Of a DNA stretch of 53,419 nucleotides, positions 16,223 to 24,412 are shown one piece after another (positions within the stretch are counted from its first letter, which is position 1; the number at the start of each line of letters is the position of its first letter). The notes under the pieces were generated by a model. That model searched no databases, was not told the origin of the DNA, and worked only from the letters and a program-made list of their open reading frames with translations. Made by a program: the position numbers and the translations under genes. The DNA comes from Fretibacterium sp. Its GTDB lineage: Bacteria; Synergistota; Synergistia; Synergistales; Aminobacteriaceae. Location of the stretch: positions 1 through 53,419 of the forward strand of contig JAILIX010000025.1 of assembly GCA_024695065.1 (NCBI GenBank). The letters are read 5' to 3'.

Positions 16223-16842
16223 GTGGTGCGTTTCGTGGTTTTCTTCCTGATGGGGGTACTCTTCCTTGGGGTTGAGCCCTTTTTCGAAGGCACCGTTTTT
16301 TGGAGGGTCTTCTTTGGGGCCTGCGGGAGAACGAGCCTTGGCAGAGAGCCGGCGCCCTCCTTTAAAAAACCCTTCATCAGCTGAGGAAGTCCCTTGTCCG
16401 CCAGGAGCTCGCGTCTGATCTGCGAAGCCCGCTGGGAATCTCCCTGAGGAGCGCTGCCGATCTTCACGCTGTAAAGGTCAAGAAGACGGCACTTCACCTG
16501 AGTTGTCCACCGGGAGTCCGGGTATTGCTTCAGAAAAAACTCCAGCACCTCACGGGCCTTCTTCACCTCGGGGCTGGCAAAGGCGTTCAGATAAAGGTCG
16601 GAAAGAGACCAGCAGGCAGCCTCCGCGGACTCTGTCCCCTGGCACTCATTGATGAGCCGGCGGAGCAGTGTCTCGCGTTCCAGCGGATCCCCCGACGAAC
16701 CGAGGCGGTTCAGTTCCACCTGAAGTTCAAGTCCCGTGTTCTCGCGTTCGCTCAGTTCCTCCCCTGCGGCAAGGGCTGGGGGCAAAATTAAAAGGAGGGC
16801 AAACGCTGTCCCCCTCAGAAAGATTTTCGGATTCCACTTCAA
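16192..16842 (-). CDS. Small exported protein with helical repeats and very basic C-terminus
   Basis: I do not recognise the family. The 216-residue product starts at TTG with GGAGG 9 nt upstream and has a signal peptide ending near ALA at about residue 25. Its central region (about 45-110) is helical and TPR/YfiO-like, with KKAREVLEFFLKQYPDSRWTTQ. The last 45 residues are dominated by Lys, Arg, Thr and Ser. The architecture echoes the TPR member of the 7-11 kb exported cassette, so the two may share an envelope role (inference). Confidence 0.75.
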   Translation of the reverse strand: MKWNPKIFLRGTAFALLLILPPALAAGEELSERENTGLELQVELNRLGSSGDPLERETLLRRLINECQGTESAEAACWSLSDLYLNAFASPEVKKAREVLEFFLKQYPDSRWTTQVKCRLLDLYSVKIGSAPQGDSQRASQIRRELLADKGLPQLMKGFLKEGAGSLPRLVLPQAPKKTLQKTVPSKKGSTPRKSTPIRKKTTKRTTKKGVTRKKR

Positions 16843-16863
16843 CCCTCAACACCTCCGTAAACC

Positions 16864-16894
16864 AAAAAAGCTCCAGGAGGAAAACTCCTGAAGC
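16864..16894 (-). terminator. Terminator-like hairpin after the decayed tRNA copy
   Basis: On the minus strand CAGGAG/CTCCTG, extended by GCT/AGC around one mismatch, is followed by a T-rich run. It resembles the terminator of the intact tRNA-Val in sequence and position, which supports a duplicated tRNA-plus-terminator unit. Confidence 0.6.
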
Positions 16895-16906
16895 CTTGAT
16901 TTTTCA

Positions 16907-16978
16907 TGACGGGCGATACAGGGTCCAAACCTGTGACCTCTTCCGTGTGAACCAAAAAGACAGGGTTTTCCAATCCCC
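16907..16978 (-). pseudogene. Decayed tRNA-Val(CAC)-like gene
   Basis: The 3' half aligns base for base with the intact tRNA-Val nearby: an anticodon loop TTCACAC (anticodon CAC), the GGAAG stem strand, the AGGTC variable region, a compensated ACAGG/CCTGT T-stem and the ATCGCCC acceptor strand. The 5' half is degenerate: the D-arm cannot form, the 5' anticodon strand no longer pairs and the 5' acceptor reads roughly GGGGATT. The T-loop has lost its conserved C and the 3' end reads TCA instead of CCA. At 72 nt it is nearly full tRNA length, so I read it as an eroded gene. Confidence 0.65.
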
Positions 16979-17356
16979 GCAATAATCATAACTCTTCACC
17001 TGAATAATTGCAAGCACTGATTTTATGCTGAATATCGCTTCTGGCTTTTTCTTCCTTTTGTCTGTTTTTTATAAGGGCCTGTGAGTAAATATCGGGCAAC
17101 TGGGCGGGACAGCAGGAAAAGCAAGGCTGTCCCTGTGAACCGGAAGGGGGCTGGCCTTTTATAGCTGGAGGGGCGCGACGTTCCTGTGCGTGGTTCTATC
17201 CATTTTTGCCTGTGTGTCAGCTACTGGGCTGGGATACCGCGGTTCTATTAATTTGTAAGCAAAAGGTCAGAGATTAAGTCTTAAGACGACCTCGAGGTCC
17301 GGCTCCGCAGGGAAGCGGGCCTCGAGGTGGAATGAGCAAAAATTGAGTAACGGAAA

Positions 17357-17391
17357 GGAAAAGAGCTCAGGAGTTTTTCTCCTGAGCTCTT
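17357..17391 (-). terminator. Intrinsic terminator of tRNA-Val
   Basis: A 13-bp perfect stem (AAGAGCTCAGGAG and its complement) with a 5-nt loop is followed on the minus strand by a T-rich tract. It lies 10 nt past the tRNA 3' end. Confidence 0.8.
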
Positions 17392-17400
17392 GATTATTCA

Positions 17401-17475
17401 TGGTGGGCGATAGAAGAATCGAACTTCTGACCTCTTCCGTGTCAAGGAAGCGTTCTACCTCTGAACTAACCGCCC
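17401..17475 (-). tRNA. tRNA-Val (anticodon GAC)
   Basis: The 75-nt minus-strand sequence folds as a standard cloverleaf. The acceptor stem is 7 bp (GGGCGGT with ATCGCCC, one G-U). The D-arm is GTTC/GAAC, the anticodon stem CTTCC/GGAAG with loop TTGACAC, and the T-stem AGAAG/CTTCT with a TTCGA loop. The CCA end is encoded. The GAC anticodon reads GUC and GUU valine codons. Confidence 0.95.
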
Positions 17476-17580
17476 TCAAAAGACGCAAGACAACCTTTCT
17501 GTCTCAACCGCTGATTATTATAACAGGCTGCTGTCTTTTGTCAAATTAAAATGTGTTTTTCTCCGGGGCGGCAATCGCAG

Positions 17581-18261
17581 TTAAAGCGTGACACACTTCT
17601 CCGCGTTGTTGATTGCCGCGATAATATCCTGCATATTGGCCAGGACGCCCGTCCCAATGCTGTCTGTGATTCCAAAATGCATGGCGCAGGTGCCGCTCAC
17701 GAGAATACGCACGTCCTGTGCCTCCAGTGCCTTTAAGTGGTCACAGGTTGAAGTGTTGAAAAGGGCGAGCTTTACCCCCTCATTCATCAGGATGACGGCT
17801 TCAGGAGGTGTGGATGCCTTTGTGAGCGTATTCAGAAAGCTTTTCATCAGAATTTCTCCCAGTTCAGCGGGCTTGCTCTCCGCTGAGCTGTCCCCTCCCA
17901 GCCTCCTGTTCAGGATGAGAAATGTGGGGCGCGGACGGCGGGCAGGGTACGGAGAGAATTGGCTTCTTCGGGGGCCCACAACGGGGCCCGCAAGTCCCGG
18001 CGGAGTCGAAGGGGTTTTTGAGGGGGCGGTCCTCCGCCCGCCGGACCCTGAAGAAGACTCATCCTGAGATCCGAACAGCATCAGCCGGCCGTTGTCGTCC
18101 TGTATCTGGACGTTGAATCCCCTGTCCTCCAGGAGCTGCTTGATTTTCAGTGCGGCTGTCGTGTCTTCGGCTGTGACCTGAATTTCCTTCACGCCCTTTT
18201 CCAGGGCCTGCATAATCATCGCCAGCGAGTCCGAATCCCCCGCAGCATTGAGCTTTATCAT
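17581..18261 (-). CDS. yedF: YedF-like selenium-metabolism protein lacking the CPxP motif
   Basis: YedF proteins accompany selenium-utilisation genes. They combine an N-terminal TusA/SirA-like domain with a C-terminal DsrE-like domain. Here the 226-residue product has a recognisable TusA-like fold at residues 1-65 (KLNAAG, then the ALEKGVKEIQV helix-strand), but the loop that should carry Cys-Pro-x-Pro reads GDSDSLA. A flexible Ser/Pro-rich linker (about 70-105) leads to the C-terminal domain with FNTSTCDHLKALE and the conserved SGTCAMHFG near 192. It is divergent from selA-selB, which supports the selenium link. A role in selenium delivery is inferred. Confidence 0.85.
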   Translation of the reverse strand: MIKLNAAGDSDSLAMIMQALEKGVKEIQVTAEDTTAALKIKQLLEDRGFNVQIQDDNGRLMLFGSQDESSSGSGGRRTAPSKTPSTPPGLAGPVVGPRRSQFSPYPARRPRPTFLILNRRLGGDSSAESKPAELGEILMKSFLNTLTKASTPPEAVILMNEGVKLALFNTSTCDHLKALEAQDVRILVSGTCAMHFGITDSIGTGVLANMQDIIAAINNAEKCVTL

Positions 18262-18538
18262 GACAGCAATGTCCCTCTTTCGTCCTGTCTTGCTATAATG
18301 ATATCATGACTGGGAACAGCGGCAATGGCGGCGAAGGATGACCGGCTCCATTGAAAAGAGGACATGGACCGGCAGGGGCTGTGCCTCAGGGCATAGTTCA
18401 CAGGGAAAAATCCATAAGTTGAAAATTACCAGAAAGTATTTTTTCATCTGGATTGAGCCTGTCTTTTTCAGTCTCTGAGATTCGGACGAATTTTTGGGAG
18501 GAACAGCAGCTAAAACATAAGGATAAGGGCGTGGCAGA

Positions 18539-19963
18539 ATGGGCGTTGAGGAGATCAGAAAGAGAATGCGGACGATTCCGGGCATGGACATCCTGCTTGC
18601 GCAGGAGTGGGCGTTGCCCTGGATTGAGAGGATGGGACGGGAGGCGGTCAAGAGGGCCTTCAACACGGAGCTGACGTCCCTCCGGCGGCGTATCCTTGCC
18701 GGGGAGATTGAGCCCGGCGATGGGTTCATGGAGCGTGTGAAAGAGCTCTGTCTGTCCTCTCTGGCGGCGGCGGGCAAAGACAACCTGCGCCGCGTTATCA
18801 ACGCGACGGGGGTTGTCATACACACCAACCTTGGACGCTCCCTCCTTGCGGAGGAGGCTGTGAAGGCAATGACCCGCACGGCGCGGGGCTACTCCAATCT
18901 GGAGTATGACCTGAAGAAGGGGGCACGGGGACAGCGCAACACGCATATCGAGGAGCTCCTCTGTGCCCAGACCGGCGCGGAGGCGGGCCTGGTGGTCAAC
19001 AACAATGCCGGAGCTGTTCTTCTTTGCCTTTCCGCACTGGCGCGCGGCACAGAAGTTATTGTCTCCCGGGGGGAACTGGTGGAGATTGGCGGGTCCTTCC
19101 GGGTGCCGGACATCATGGCTTTCTCCGGCGCGAAACTCGTGGAGGTGGGAACCACCAACCGCACTCACCTGGAGGACTACGCCAGCGCCATCACGGAGAA
19201 CACGTCAATGCTTCTTAAGATTCACCCATCCAACTTCCGTATTGAGGGCTTTACCCTGGCCCCGGAGAGGGAGGATCTGGCGAAGCTGGCTCACGACCAC
19301 GGACTCCTTTTTATGGAAGACGCCGGCAGCGGCCTTCTTGTGGAGAGCGAAGCCCTGGGACTGCAGGGGGAGACCAGCGTGAAAGCCTGCCTGGAACAGG
19401 GGGCGGACATTGTGACCTTCTCCGGGGACAAAATGCTGGGCGGTCCGCAGATTGGGGCCGTTGTCGGAAGGAAATCCGCTGTGGACCGGCTCAGAAAATA
19501 TCCCATCCTGCGGACGCTGCGTGTGGATAAGCTCACCCTCGCTGCTTTTGAGGCAACCCTGCGTCTTTACAGCCGGGGGGCCCTGGACGATATCCCCACA
19601 ACCGCAATGCTTCGCCTTTCTCAGGAGACACTGAAGGCTTGTGCGGAGAGTCTGGCGGAAAAGCTGCGGGCACGTATCCGCGCGAAGGTGGAGGTTGTTC
19701 CCGTGGAGGATGCGGTGGGGGGCGGCTCCTACCCGGAGAGGCCTCTGAGCGGCTGGGGCGTTGCGGTGAGCGGACACCCGGCAGGAGGAGCCGGGCATCT
19801 TCAGGCGCTTCTGCGGGAGCAGGATCTCCCGGCGCTCTGCGGGGCCCGCGAGGATGCGCTGATTCTCCACGTGCGGACGCTGCGGGAGGGGGATGCGGAG
19901 GCCCTTGCTGACGCTTTATCCCGGCTTGAGAAGGAGGCGGCGGGACATGGCGCAGAATGCTGA
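18539..19963 (+). CDS. selA: L-seryl-tRNA(Sec) selenium transferase
   Basis: SelA is the PLP enzyme that converts seryl-tRNA(Sec) to selenocysteinyl-tRNA(Sec) using selenophosphate. The 474-residue product has the family length and blocks: IPGMDILLAQEWA at the N-terminus, RRVINATGVVIHTNLGRS near 85, NNNAGAVLL near 155, EDAGSGLL near 258 and the PLP-lysine segment FSGDKMLGGPQIGAVVGRK with the Lys near 298. The ATG has only a weak upstream AAGG. selB starts inside the last codons of this gene. The 277-nt gap to the divergent yedF-like gene contains no selC. Confidence 0.97.
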   Translation: MGVEEIRKRMRTIPGMDILLAQEWALPWIERMGREAVKRAFNTELTSLRRRILAGEIEPGDGFMERVKELCLSSLAAAGKDNLRRVINATGVVIHTNLGRSLLAEEAVKAMTRTARGYSNLEYDLKKGARGQRNTHIEELLCAQTGAEAGLVVNNNAGAVLLCLSALARGTEVIVSRGELVEIGGSFRVPDIMAFSGAKLVEVGTTNRTHLEDYASAITENTSMLLKIHPSNFRIEGFTLAPEREDLAKLAHDHGLLFMEDAGSGLLVESEALGLQGETSVKACLEQGADIVTFSGDKMLGGPQIGAVVGRKSAVDRLRKYPILRTLRVDKLTLAAFEATLRLYSRGALDDIPTTAMLRLSQETLKACAESLAEKLRARIRAKVEVVPVEDAVGGGSYPERPLSGWGVAVSGHPAGGAGHLQALLREQDLPALCGAREDALILHVRTLREGDAEALADALSRLEKEAAGHGAEC

Positions 19964-21890
19964 CGGGCGTGAAGTATCCCTTGTCATCGGCACAGCGGGG
20001 CACATAGACCATGGCAAGACGACGCTGATCTCCGCCCTGACAGGCCTGGACTGCGACCGTCTCATTGAGGAGAAGAAGCGCGGCATCACCATAGAACTGG
20101 GCTTTGCTCCTCTCCGGCTGGAGGATGGCCGGGTTGTCAGTGTCATCGACGTCCCGGGGCACGAGCGTTTCATCCGTCAGATGGTAGCCGGGGCCTCCGG
20201 CATTGACGCAACGCTTCTGGTTGTGGCGGCCGACGAGAGCGTCATGCCCCAGACCCGGGAGCATCTGGCCATTATGGAACTCCTGGGGGTAAAGGAGGGC
20301 CTGGTGGCTGTCACAAAAATTGACCGGGTGGAGGAGGGGATGGCCGGTCTGGTGGTGGAGGACGTGGCGGAATTCGTCCGTGGCACCTTCCTTGAGGGCA
20401 AACCCATTATCCCTGTCTCCGGCGTTACGGGTGAAGGGTTGGAGGCGCTCCGGCGCGAGATCGCGGCGCTGGTGGACCGGGTGAAGCCCCGGCCGCGCAG
20501 CGGAGCGCTGTTTCTGCCCATTGACCGTGCCTTCCCCATCTCGGGTTTTGGAACGGTCATCACAGGTACAGCCTATCATGGCATTGCCCGTCTTGGGGAT
20601 GAGATCGAGGTCTTTCCCTCAGGGCGGGAGGGCCGGATCCGCAGTCTGCAGGTCCACGGGCACTCCGTGGAGACCGCCTGCGCCGGGCAGCGTGTGGCGG
20701 CGAATCTCTCCGGCATCGCTGTCGATGAGCTCAATCGGGGCGATGTGGTCTGTCACAAAGGAATATACGCCCCAACGTCCTGTTTTGACGCCGTGCTCAC
20801 GCTTCTGCCCGCGGTGAAAGAGGGGCTGAAACACTGGCAGCGGGTTCACCTCTGCATTGGGACCTCTGAGGTTCTGGCGCGTGTGGCCCTGCTCAAAGCA
20901 AAACAGATAACCCCCGGCGGCGAGGAACCTGTGCAGCTTGTCCTGGAGGAGCCTGTGGTCTGCACATCCGGTCAGCGTTTTATCATTCGCTTCTACAGCC
21001 CGCTCATCACCATTGGAGGGGGACAGGTGATTTATCCCTACTCCCATAAGCCGAGGGGAGCACAGGCCCGTGCCAGAGTCCTGGCACGCATCGAGGGCCT
21101 GAAGACTGCAGACACTGCGGCCCTTCGCCTGGAGCGTCTGACTGCGGATGCCGGGATGCTGGAGGCCTCTGCGGCCGCCATTGCCATTCAGGAGACGCCG
21201 GCGAACCTCTCCCAGATTGCTGCCGGGCTGATAAAACAGGAAAAGCTGGTTGAATTGAAGGGAGATCGTCCCCTCTACCTCTCTCCGGCGCGTTTTAAGG
21301 AGCTGATGTCGGAGCTGCAGTCCGCCGTGGAACAATATCAAAAGGCATTCCCGGCCGAGGCGGGGCTGCCTCTGGATGAGGCGCTTCGTCAGGTTCCGCT
21401 CCCCGATGCAAAGGCCCTGCGTTCACTGGTTGTCCTGATGGCGGAGAAGGGAGCTCTGGCTCTGGATGAGAACAAACTGCACACGCCGGACCATGTGGCA
21501 AAGAACGAGGGAGAGTTTCTGAAGAACAGCCAGGCCCTGATGGATATCTGCCGCCGCCGCGGCTGGCAGCTGGCTACGCTTGATGAGGTGCGGGCTGAGA
21601 TGGGACTTCCGCCCAAGGTCTTCAACGCGCTCGTCCAGAGCATGAAGAACTCCCGGGGGCTTGCTCTTCTGGAGAACACCTACGTCCTGACGGCGGAAAT
21701 GGAACAGACGATGCTGGATATTCTCCGGGGCATTGGAGAAAGTGTTACGCTGGCCGCTGTGCGGGACGCGACCCAGAGCTCCCGAAAGTTCATCCTCCCC
21801 GTTCTTGAGTATTTTGATTCGAAGGGTTATACCCGCCGGGTTGGGGATGTGCGGGTCGTCAGGGGAGACGGCAGAGCTTCGCAGAATTAA
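19947..21890 (+). CDS. selB: Selenocysteine-specific translation elongation factor
   Basis: SelB brings Sec-tRNA(Sec) to UGA codons that are followed by a SECIS element. I chose the ATG preceded by AAGGAGG; it overlaps selA by 17 nt. The 647-residue product has the G1 motif GHIDHGKT at 18-25, the switch region KKRGITIELGF near 51, DVPGHERF near 73 and a TKID motif near 130. EF-Tu-like domains 2 and 3 follow, then winged-helix repeats from about residue 380 to the end that bind SECIS RNA. A strong terminator closes the operon. Confidence 0.97.
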   Translation: MAQNADGREVSLVIGTAGHIDHGKTTLISALTGLDCDRLIEEKKRGITIELGFAPLRLEDGRVVSVIDVPGHERFIRQMVAGASGIDATLLVVAADESVMPQTREHLAIMELLGVKEGLVAVTKIDRVEEGMAGLVVEDVAEFVRGTFLEGKPIIPVSGVTGEGLEALRREIAALVDRVKPRPRSGALFLPIDRAFPISGFGTVITGTAYHGIARLGDEIEVFPSGREGRIRSLQVHGHSVETACAGQRVAANLSGIAVDELNRGDVVCHKGIYAPTSCFDAVLTLLPAVKEGLKHWQRVHLCIGTSEVLARVALLKAKQITPGGEEPVQLVLEEPVVCTSGQRFIIRFYSPLITIGGGQVIYPYSHKPRGAQARARVLARIEGLKTADTAALRLERLTADAGMLEASAAAIAIQETPANLSQIAAGLIKQEKLVELKGDRPLYLSPARFKELMSELQSAVEQYQKAFPAEAGLPLDEALRQVPLPDAKALRSLVVLMAEKGALALDENKLHTPDHVAKNEGEFLKNSQALMDICRRRGWQLATLDEVRAEMGLPPKVFNALVQSMKNSRGLALLENTYVLTAEMEQTMLDILRGIGESVTLAAVRDATQSSRKFILPVLEYFDSKGYTRRVGDVRVVRGDGRASQN

Positions 21891-21940
21891 TTTTAATTTT
21901 AAGAGAAAAATATCGGGTCCCCCCTGCGGACAGACGAAAA

Positions 21941-21971
21941 AACCGGGAGCCATCAATCTCCCGGTTTTTTT
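21941..21971 (+). terminator. Intrinsic terminator of selA-selB
   Basis: A 9-bp perfect AACCGGGAG/CTCCCGGTT stem with an 8-nt loop is followed by a T-run. A-rich sequence upstream may let it also work in the other direction. Confidence 0.9.
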
Positions 21972-22045
21972 GCATTGCGTCGTAAAGACCCGTTTGCTGA
22001 CAGTCTCCCAGCCGTTTAAAAGGGGGACTGTGTCTGAGGATGTTT

Positions 22046-22825
22046 TTATCTGGATGCCTTTTTTGACACAGATTTCAGGACGTTGATGACGTCCCTGCTG
22101 TCCCTTTCCAGGGCCCAGTCAAGGGCCGTCCTGCCGGTGTTGTCCTTTGCGCCGAGGTCAGCCCCGGCCTGCAGCAGAAGTGAAACCGCCTCAGGTCTGT
22201 TGAACATTGCGGCCAGTATCAGTGCCGTTTTGCCGTGCACGTTCTTTGCGTTGACATCTGCCCCGCACCTCAGAAGAAGGGAGATGACTTCAGGGTTTTT
22301 ATTGCTCAGGGCGGCCAGTATCAGCGCTGTCCCTCTGTTCTCATCCCTCACGTTGATCTCGGCTCCGGCTTTCAGGAGGAGGGAGAGCACCTTGGGGTTG
22401 GTATTTCTCCAGGCGCACCACATCAGTGCAGTCACGCCGTCCCAGTCCTTTGCATTGACCTCGGCGCCGGCATTCAGCAGCAGGGAGATCACTTCAGGGC
22501 TTTGATTCCTCTCAGCGGCCCACATCAGCGCTGTCCAGCCGCCGCTGTCCCTTGTGTTGACTTTCGCTCCGGCCTTTAATAAAAGAGAGGTGACTTTTGG
22601 GTTTGGATTTTTCCAGGCGGCCCACATCAAAGCCGTCCTGCCATATTCGTTGGCTGCGTTTGGAGTGGCCCCCTCCAGCAGCGCAATCAGAACCTCCCGG
22701 GGGGATCCTCTTCCGCAAAGCCCGATAAAATCTTCATCCGGCATCGCGGCCCATACTTCTTCAGACACAGGCGCCGCCGCCGTCAGGCAGAGGGCCAACA
22801 GTACACTCAAAAAGAACTTTTTCAT
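22046..22825 (-). CDS. Exported ankyrin-repeat protein
   Basis: The 259-residue product has a classic signal peptide (MKKFFLSVLLALCL, cleavage near VWA at residue 26). After it come six clear ankyrin repeats plus a degenerate first one, each with a G-x-TALMWAA-type helix start and an EVISLLLxAGAxVN-type second half. Ankyrin stacks bind other proteins; the periplasmic location suggests an envelope or secreted partner that cannot be named. An upstream in-frame ATG 18 nt earlier is possible, but the chosen start gives a normal signal peptide. It is monocistronic. Confidence 0.9.
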   Translation of the reverse strand: MKKFFLSVLLALCLTAAAPVSEEVWAAMPDEDFIGLCGRGSPREVLIALLEGATPNAANEYGRTALMWAAWKNPNPKVTSLLLKAGAKVNTRDSGGWTALMWAAERNQSPEVISLLLNAGAEVNAKDWDGVTALMWCAWRNTNPKVLSLLLKAGAEINVRDENRGTALILAALSNKNPEVISLLLRCGADVNAKNVHGKTALILAAMFNRPEAVSLLLQAGADLGAKDNTGRTALDWALERDSRDVINVLKSVSKKASR

Positions 22826-22946
22826 GTTGTGTCGTCCCTTCATTCTTAAATGTGTGTGTCTATATTACCATATGCTCCAGAACCGGCACTGCGGGGCATG
22901 GCGCCGATGTCCTCCTGGCTGCGGCTGCGTCCGGGAGCAAAACATT

Positions 22947-22977
22947 ATAAACAGGACCCCCTTTTGAGCGGGGGCCC
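22947..22977 (-). terminator. Terminator at the end of the glycogen cluster
   Basis: On the minus strand an 8-bp stem (GGGCCCCC-type strand with one G-U) and an 8-nt loop are followed by TGTTTAT. It lies about 20 nt past the glgC stop. Confidence 0.5.
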
Positions 22978-22998
22978 CGTTGCTGCAACTCCTCTGTT

Positions 22999-24324
22999 CT
23001 ATCCCAGGGTGTCCCAGGACTGAGCTTCCTCGTCATTGTCGTGCCCGGACTGATAGAACACCTTGGGCACGCCCATCACCACCAGGCCGGACTTCGGGTC
23101 CACGTAGTAATTTTTCGCATCCGCCTCCGGGTCCTCTCCAATAACCGTCCCGTCAGGGATGATGTTGTGGCCGTCGATGATTGCCCGCTTGATGCGGCAG
23201 TTCTTGCCGACGACAACGTCGTGACCGATGATACTCTCTTCGATAATGCTCCCGGCCTGAATGAGGCAGTTCCGTGACAGAACGGAATTCCTCACATCCG
23301 CCCCAAAAATGCGGCCTCCCTCTGAGAGTAGCACCCGGGAGATTGAGCAATTATATCCGCTGTCGGGATAGCAGTAGGAGGGGGGATCCCCAAAGGAAAC
23401 CGTGCGGATAGGCCACATGGGGTTGTAGAGTGTCATCTCAGACTCATGGCTGATGAGCTCCATGTGTGCCTGCCAGTAGGCCTGAAGCGTACCCACGTCG
23501 CGCCAGTAAGGCATATCCTTGCGCCACTGGTGTGCCCCCTCCGTATCTGTGTTGGGGTGCGGGATAACGTTGGTCGAGAAGTCATAGGCGCAGACTTTCA
23601 TCCCTGCTGCCACGAGCTTGGGGATGATGTCCTTGCCAAAATCGTGGCTTGTCTCCTGCATGGAGTCGTCGTTCAGCGCCTCTTCCAGGATTTTTCGCTC
23701 AAAGATATAGTTCCCCATCGAGACATAGCAGAAGCCTGGCCGTCCGGGGATCTCCGGCGGATTTTTGGGCTTTTCCATGAACTCGATGATGCGGCCGTTG
23801 GCGTCGGTCTTGATGCAGCCAAACTGGCTGGCTTCGGCAGCCGGCACAACGTTGGCCGCGATGGTGACGTCCGCATGCTGGGCCATGTGCCATTCCAGCA
23901 TCTGGTTGACATCCATCTTATAGATGTGATCCGCCGCAAAGATGCACACACGGTCCGCCCGGTAACGGGAGATGAGGTGCGATGCCTGGAACACTGCGTC
24001 CGCTGTCCCCTGGAACCAGTGCTCCCCGCTCCACATCTGCGCGGGCACCAGCGTGACGAAGAAGTCTCTGCCGCGCATGGCTCCGCCGAACTGCCAGCCG
24101 CGCTCAATGTGCTCATTCAGGGACTGGCTCTTGAACTGCACAAGGACATAAATGGAGTAAATGCCGCTGTTGACTAGGTTGGAGAGGGCAAAGTCGATGA
24201 TGCGGTACTTTGCGGCAAAGTAAACAGCCGGCTTCGCCCGGTAGCGCGTCAGAGGCATCAGCCTCTCCCCCTTGCCGCCGGCAAGGACGATTCCAAGTAC
24301 CCTTCCGTGCTTCCCTACGTACAT
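22999..24324 (-). CDS. glgC: Glucose-1-phosphate adenylyltransferase
   Basis: GlgC makes ADP-glucose from glucose-1-phosphate and ATP, the committed step of bacterial glycogen synthesis. The 441-residue product has the nucleotide-binding GGKGERLMPLTRYRAKPAV loop near residue 17, DFALSNLVNSGI near 44, the ADHIYKMD segment near 130 and a C-terminal left-handed beta-helix. Order on the strand is glgP, glgA, glgC. The gap from glgA is about 90 nt. Allosteric control is known for the family but cannot be read here. Confidence 0.96.
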   Translation of the reverse strand: MYVGKHGRVLGIVLAGGKGERLMPLTRYRAKPAVYFAAKYRIIDFALSNLVNSGIYSIYVLVQFKSQSLNEHIERGWQFGGAMRGRDFFVTLVPAQMWSGEHWFQGTADAVFQASHLISRYRADRVCIFAADHIYKMDVNQMLEWHMAQHADVTIAANVVPAAEASQFGCIKTDANGRIIEFMEKPKNPPEIPGRPGFCYVSMGNYIFERKILEEALNDDSMQETSHDFGKDIIPKLVAAGMKVCAYDFSTNVIPHPNTDTEGAHQWRKDMPYWRDVGTLQAYWQAHMELISHESEMTLYNPMWPIRTVSFGDPPSYCYPDSGYNCSISRVLLSEGGRIFGADVRNSVLSRNCLIQAGSIIEESIIGHDVVVGKNCRIKRAIIDGHNIIPDGTVIGEDPEADAKNYYVDPKSGLVVMGVPKVFYQSGHDNDEEAQSWDTLG

Positions 24325-24412
24325 GCGATTCTCCCCTTTATCTCTGATTTGGCCCCGCCCGCGGAAGGGGCTTACCGTCCATGGGCGGGAACCACAGAAA
24401 ACTCACAGGTGC

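Larger units (their letters stand above)
16843..17580 (-). other. Gene-poor interval with tRNA-Val, a tRNA relic and hairpins
   Basis: This interval has no credible protein gene. It holds the decayed tRNA copy and its hairpin, then about 380 bp (16979-17356) without recognisable genes, then the terminator and tRNA-Val. In the middle part I see an 8-bp GGGACAGC/GCTGTCCC hairpin at 17106-17133, a GTCTTAAGAC palindrome near 17279 and two copies of the CCTCGAGG palindrome near 17290 and 17323. None matches an RNA family I know. Confidence 0.6.

Noticed and set aside
16907-16978. The tRNA-like relic considered as selC (tRNA-Sec), given the nearby selenium genes
   Set aside because: The anticodon loop reads CAC rather than TCA, there is no long variable arm, and it aligns directly to the neighbouring tRNA-Val.
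16907-17475. The two tRNA-Val-like 3' halves considered as attL/attR of an integrated element
   Set aside because: The copies differ in the anticodon and T-arm, the segment between them is only about 400 bp, and there is no integrase or cargo.
17267-17488. A short reading frame on the minus strand across the tRNA-Val region
   Set aside because: It is a translation of the tRNA gene and its terminator; the cloverleaf explains the sequence.
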